Below, in pieces: positions 6,080 through 7,978 of a stretch of DNA of 7,978 nucleotides (position 1 is the stretch's first letter; the number at the start of each line of letters is the position of its first letter). Under the pieces are notes generated by a model. That model was not told the origin of the DNA. It made no database searches and saw nothing but the letters and a program-made list of their open reading frames with translations. Both the position numbers and the translations under genes were made by a program. The stretch is taken from positions 1 through 7,978 of the forward strand of contig JAEWIH010000128.1 of the NCBI GenBank assembly GCA_023387245.1. The letters are read 5' to 3'. Source of the DNA: Bacillota bacterium. Its GTDB lineage: Bacteria; Bacillota_I; Bacilli_A; Erysipelotrichales; Erysipelotrichaceae.

Positions 6080-6098
6080 AAAATGACAACAATGACAA
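6069..6098 (-). promoter_or_regulatory. promoter of the five-gene operon
   Basis: On the minus strand, TTGTCA (6098-6093) is followed after 18 bases by TATAAT (6074-6069), which is preceded by TGA to give an extended -10 (TGATATAAT). A second TTGTCA lies at 6089-6084, nine bases nearer, so TGACAA occurs as a direct repeat on the plus strand. Transcription should start near 6062, leaving a leader of about 58 bases. Confidence 0.7.
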
Positions 6099-6189
6099 TA
6101 ATTTCATTTATTGAAAATTTATTTCATAATGAGAATGATAAAATGGCGTTAGATCAGATAAAAAAAATTTAAATATAAGATTTTGTCAA

Positions 6190-6218
6190 TTGTTTATCAA
6201 ATGGGATGGTGGTATAAT
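6190..6218 (+). promoter_or_regulatory. promoter of pgk-tpiA
   Basis: TTGTTT (6190-6195), a 17-base spacer and TATAAT (6213-6218), with TGG directly before it as an extended -10 (TGGTATAAT). The start would fall near 6225, giving a leader of only about 23 bases that holds the ribosome site AGGAGG (6230-6235), twelve bases before the ATG. This promoter faces away from the five-gene operon, so the two units are divergent. Confidence 0.75.
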
Positions 6219-6247
6219 AAAATAGAATTAGGAGGATATAGTAAGAC

Positions 6248-7444
6248 ATGGCAAAACAAACCGTGCGTGATTTAAATGTTGCTAATAAGAAAGTATTAGT
6301 ACGTGTAGATTTTAATGTTCCATTAAAAGATGGAATAGTTACTGATGATAATCGGATTAAAGCCGCATTACCAACTATTCAATATTTGTTGGATAATAAT
6401 GCTAAGGTTATATTGTGTTCACATTTAGGCAAAGTTAATCATAAAGAAGCTGAAAAAACAGAAGCCGATAAAAAGAAAAATAATATGGCTTTTGTGGCTC
6501 CTAAATTACAAGAACATGTTAATGCTAAAGTTACTTTTGTTGATGAAACTCGTGGTGAAAAATTAGAAGCTGCTATTAATGATATGTTACCTGGAGAAAT
6601 CGTTTTGATGCAAAATACTCGTTATGAAAAGGGAGAAAGTAAAAATGATCCTGAATTAGCTAAATATTGGGCATCATTAGTTGATTTATTTGTTTCTGAT
6701 GCTTTTGGTTCAGTACATAGAGCTCACGCTTCAACAGTTGGTGTTACAGAATATTTAGATAGTGCTGTTGGCTTTTTGGTTGATAAAGAAATTAATGCTT
6801 TATCTAGTGCTCTAAATAATCCTGCTAGACCTTTTGTTGCTATTTTAGGTGGTGCTAAAGTTTCTGATAAAATAGGAGTAATTGAAAACTTATTAAAAGT
6901 TGCTGATAAAGTTATTATTGGTGGTGGAATGGCTTATACTTTTGTTAAAGCTAGAGGTTATGAAGTAGGTACTTCATTATTAGAATTAGATAAAGTTGAT
7001 TTGGCTAAAGAAATTATGGCTAAAGGTGAAGGTAAATTATTGTTACCTGTTGATACTGTTGTTGCTGATGCTTTTGATCCAAATGCTAATAGTAAAGTTG
7101 TTGCTTGGAATCAAATACCTGATGGCTGGATGGGATTAGATATCGGTCCTGAAACTATTAAATTGTTTAGTGAGGCTTTAGAGGGTGCTAAAACAGTAGT
7201 TTGGAATGGCCCTATGGGTGTTTTTGAAATGGATCGTTTTGCGACTGGAACATTAGAAATATGTAAAGCAATTTCTAGTTTAGAAGGCGCTAATACAATT
7301 ATTGGTGGTGGTGATAGTGCTGCTGCGGCGATTAAATTAGGATTTAAAGATAAGTTTAGTCATATCTCTACTGGTGGTGGAGCTTCTATGGAGTTTTTAG
7401 AAGGTAAAGTTTTGCCTGGTATTGACGCAATAAAGGAAAAGTAA
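6248..7444 (+). CDS. pgk: phosphoglycerate kinase
   Basis: Glycolytic enzyme of the cytoplasm: 1,3-bisphosphoglycerate + ADP to 3-phosphoglycerate + ATP. At 398 residues it is full length. The substrate site is visible as VRVDFNVPL (18-26, with Asp21 and Asn23), Arg36 in DDNRI, SHLGK (58-62, with His59), Arg125 in [11 protein letters not shown], and Arg158 in HRAHAST. The nucleotide side shows [15 protein letters not shown] (201-215), NGPMGVFE (320-327), GGGDSAAA (353-360) and [13 protein letters not shown] (374-386). After SHLGK, which ends in Lys where many have Arg, comes a Lys/Glu-rich stretch ([18 protein letters not shown]) of the kind I recall in Mollicutes-related and lactobacillary enzymes. 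The gene is less AT-extreme than the operon across from it. It has its own promoter and is followed after 4 bp by tpiA. Confidence 0.99.
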   Translation: MAKQTVRDLNVANKKVLVRVDFNVPLKDGIVTDDNRIKAALPTIQYLLDNNAKVILCSHLGKVNHKEAEKTEADKKKNNMAFVAPKLQEHVNAKVTFVDETRGEKLEAAINDMLPGEIVLMQNTRYEKGESKNDPELAKYWASLVDLFVSDAFGSVHRAHASTVGVTEYLDSAVGFLVDKEINALSSALNNPARPFVAILGGAKVSDKIGVIENLLKVADKVIIGGGMAYTFVKARGYEVGTSLLELDKVDLAKEIMAKGEGKLLLPVDTVVADAFDPNANSKVVAWNQIPDGWMGLDIGPETIKLFSEALEGAKTVVWNGPMGVFEMDRFATGTLEICKAISSLEGANTIIGGGDSAAAAIKLGFKDKFSHISTGGGASMEFLEGKVLPGIDAIKEK

Positions 7445-7448
7445 TTTT

Positions 7449-7978
7449 ATGGATAATTTAGTTAGAAAACCAATTGTTATTGGTAATTGGAAAATGAATA
7501 AAAACAATGTTGAGACTAAAGAGTTTATTGAAGTATGTGATCAACATTGTCATAATAAAGCAGATTTTGGGATTGCTCCGTCATTTTTATCATTAAATAC
7601 AGCTGTTTCTATGGCAACTAATTTGTTGATAGCTGCTCAAAATTGTCATTTTGAAAAAAGTGGAGCTTATACTGGCGAAGTTGCAATTCCGATGTTAGAA
7701 GAGATTGGTGTTTCTTATGTAATTGTTGGTCATAGTGAGCGTCGTCAATATGATAATGAAACTGATGAAAAAATTAACAAAAAAGTTCATGCATTGTTTG
7801 AATATGGGATGGTACCAATTGTATGTGTTGGTGAAACATTAGCTGAATTTGAAGCTAATCAAACAGAAGAGGTTGTTTGTCGTCAAGTTAAAGATTGTTT
7901 AGCTGGATTAAGTAAAGAAAATGCTGCTAAGGTAGTTATTGCTTATGAGCCAGTTTGGGCGATTGGTACTGGTAAATC
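7449..7978 (+). CDS. tpiA: triosephosphate isomerase, 3' end cut by window edge
   Basis: Interconverts glyceraldehyde-3-phosphate and dihydroxyacetone phosphate in glycolysis, as a TIM-barrel dimer in the cytoplasm. The start ATG is 4 bases after the pgk stop, with AAGGA inside the end of pgk as ribosome site, so the two genes are co-transcribed and probably coupled. The window holds 176 of roughly 250 residues. All three catalytic residues are present: Lys15 in IGNWKMNK (11-18), His95 in VIVGHSERRQ (91-100) and Glu167 in AYEPVWAIGTGK (165-176). The phosphate-binding C-terminal loops lie beyond the edge. Trp is coded TGG at residues 14 and 170, consistent with the standard code. Confidence 0.98.
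   Translation, partial: MDNLVRKPIVIGNWKMNKNNVETKEFIEVCDQHCHNKADFGIAPSFLSLNTAVSMATNLLIAAQNCHFEKSGAYTGEVAIPMLEEIGVSYVIVGHSERRQYDNETDEKINKKVHALFEYGMVPIVCVGETLAEFEANQTEEVVCRQVKDCLAGLSKENAAKVVIAYEPVWAIGTGK

Noticed and set aside
6125..6143. CATAAT-GAGAAT-GATAAA hexamer run resembling a Fur box
   Set aside because: Imperfect match in AT-rich DNA, and no iron-related gene in the window.
1..7978. tRNA, rRNA, CRISPR array, riboswitch or replication origin
   Set aside because: Both strands were read for cloverleaf arms, regular spaced repeats and long structured leaders; none was found.

Overview
The window suggests a very AT-rich, low-GC Gram-positive bacterium (Bacillota; a Mollicutes-related or Erysipelotrichia-like lineage is plausible, inferred from the pgk-tpiA pair and from PGK features). 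Trp is written TGG throughout, and TGA ends one gene inside a clean ATGA start/stop overlap. The standard bacterial code therefore applies, which argues against Mycoplasma/Spiroplasma proper.

Layout. (1) 1-760: the 3' part of an IS30-family insertion sequence. Its transposase frame is open from the left window edge to 728, followed by a hairpin with a T-rich tail. (2) 811-1638: a decayed minus-strand cassette of a secreted cysteine-containing protein with a signal peptide, then a small two-helix membrane protein. Both are broken by frameshifts, and the first also by a TGA where Trp would fit. (3) 1639-1993: AT-rich spacer with one possible gene remnant. (4) 6003-1994, minus strand: a tight five-gene operon encoding a 65-residue basic small protein, three helical proteins of unknown function (286, 229 and 185 aa) and a complete half-size ABC exporter. 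The last four genes overlap by 16, 4 and 8 bp. (5) 6004-6247: a divergent promoter region. (6) 6248-7978, plus strand: pgk and the start of tpiA, ordinary glycolysis.

How the parts may work together. The five-gene operon has the layout of a peptide-making or peptide-exporting system: a small product first, soluble proteins of unknown function next, an exporter last. The 286 aa protein carries motifs that I recall, without being able to check, from the uncharacterised DUF6895 family. The 185 aa protein repeats its C-terminal motif and the 229 aa protein may repeat its central motif, so the three may be divergent relatives forming one complex. No substrate or product can be read from the sequence. 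The broken cassette next to it (secreted protein plus small membrane protein) looks like a bacteriocin/immunity pair in outline. With the IS30 element it marks the left two-thirds of the window as accessory DNA beside conserved glycolytic genes.
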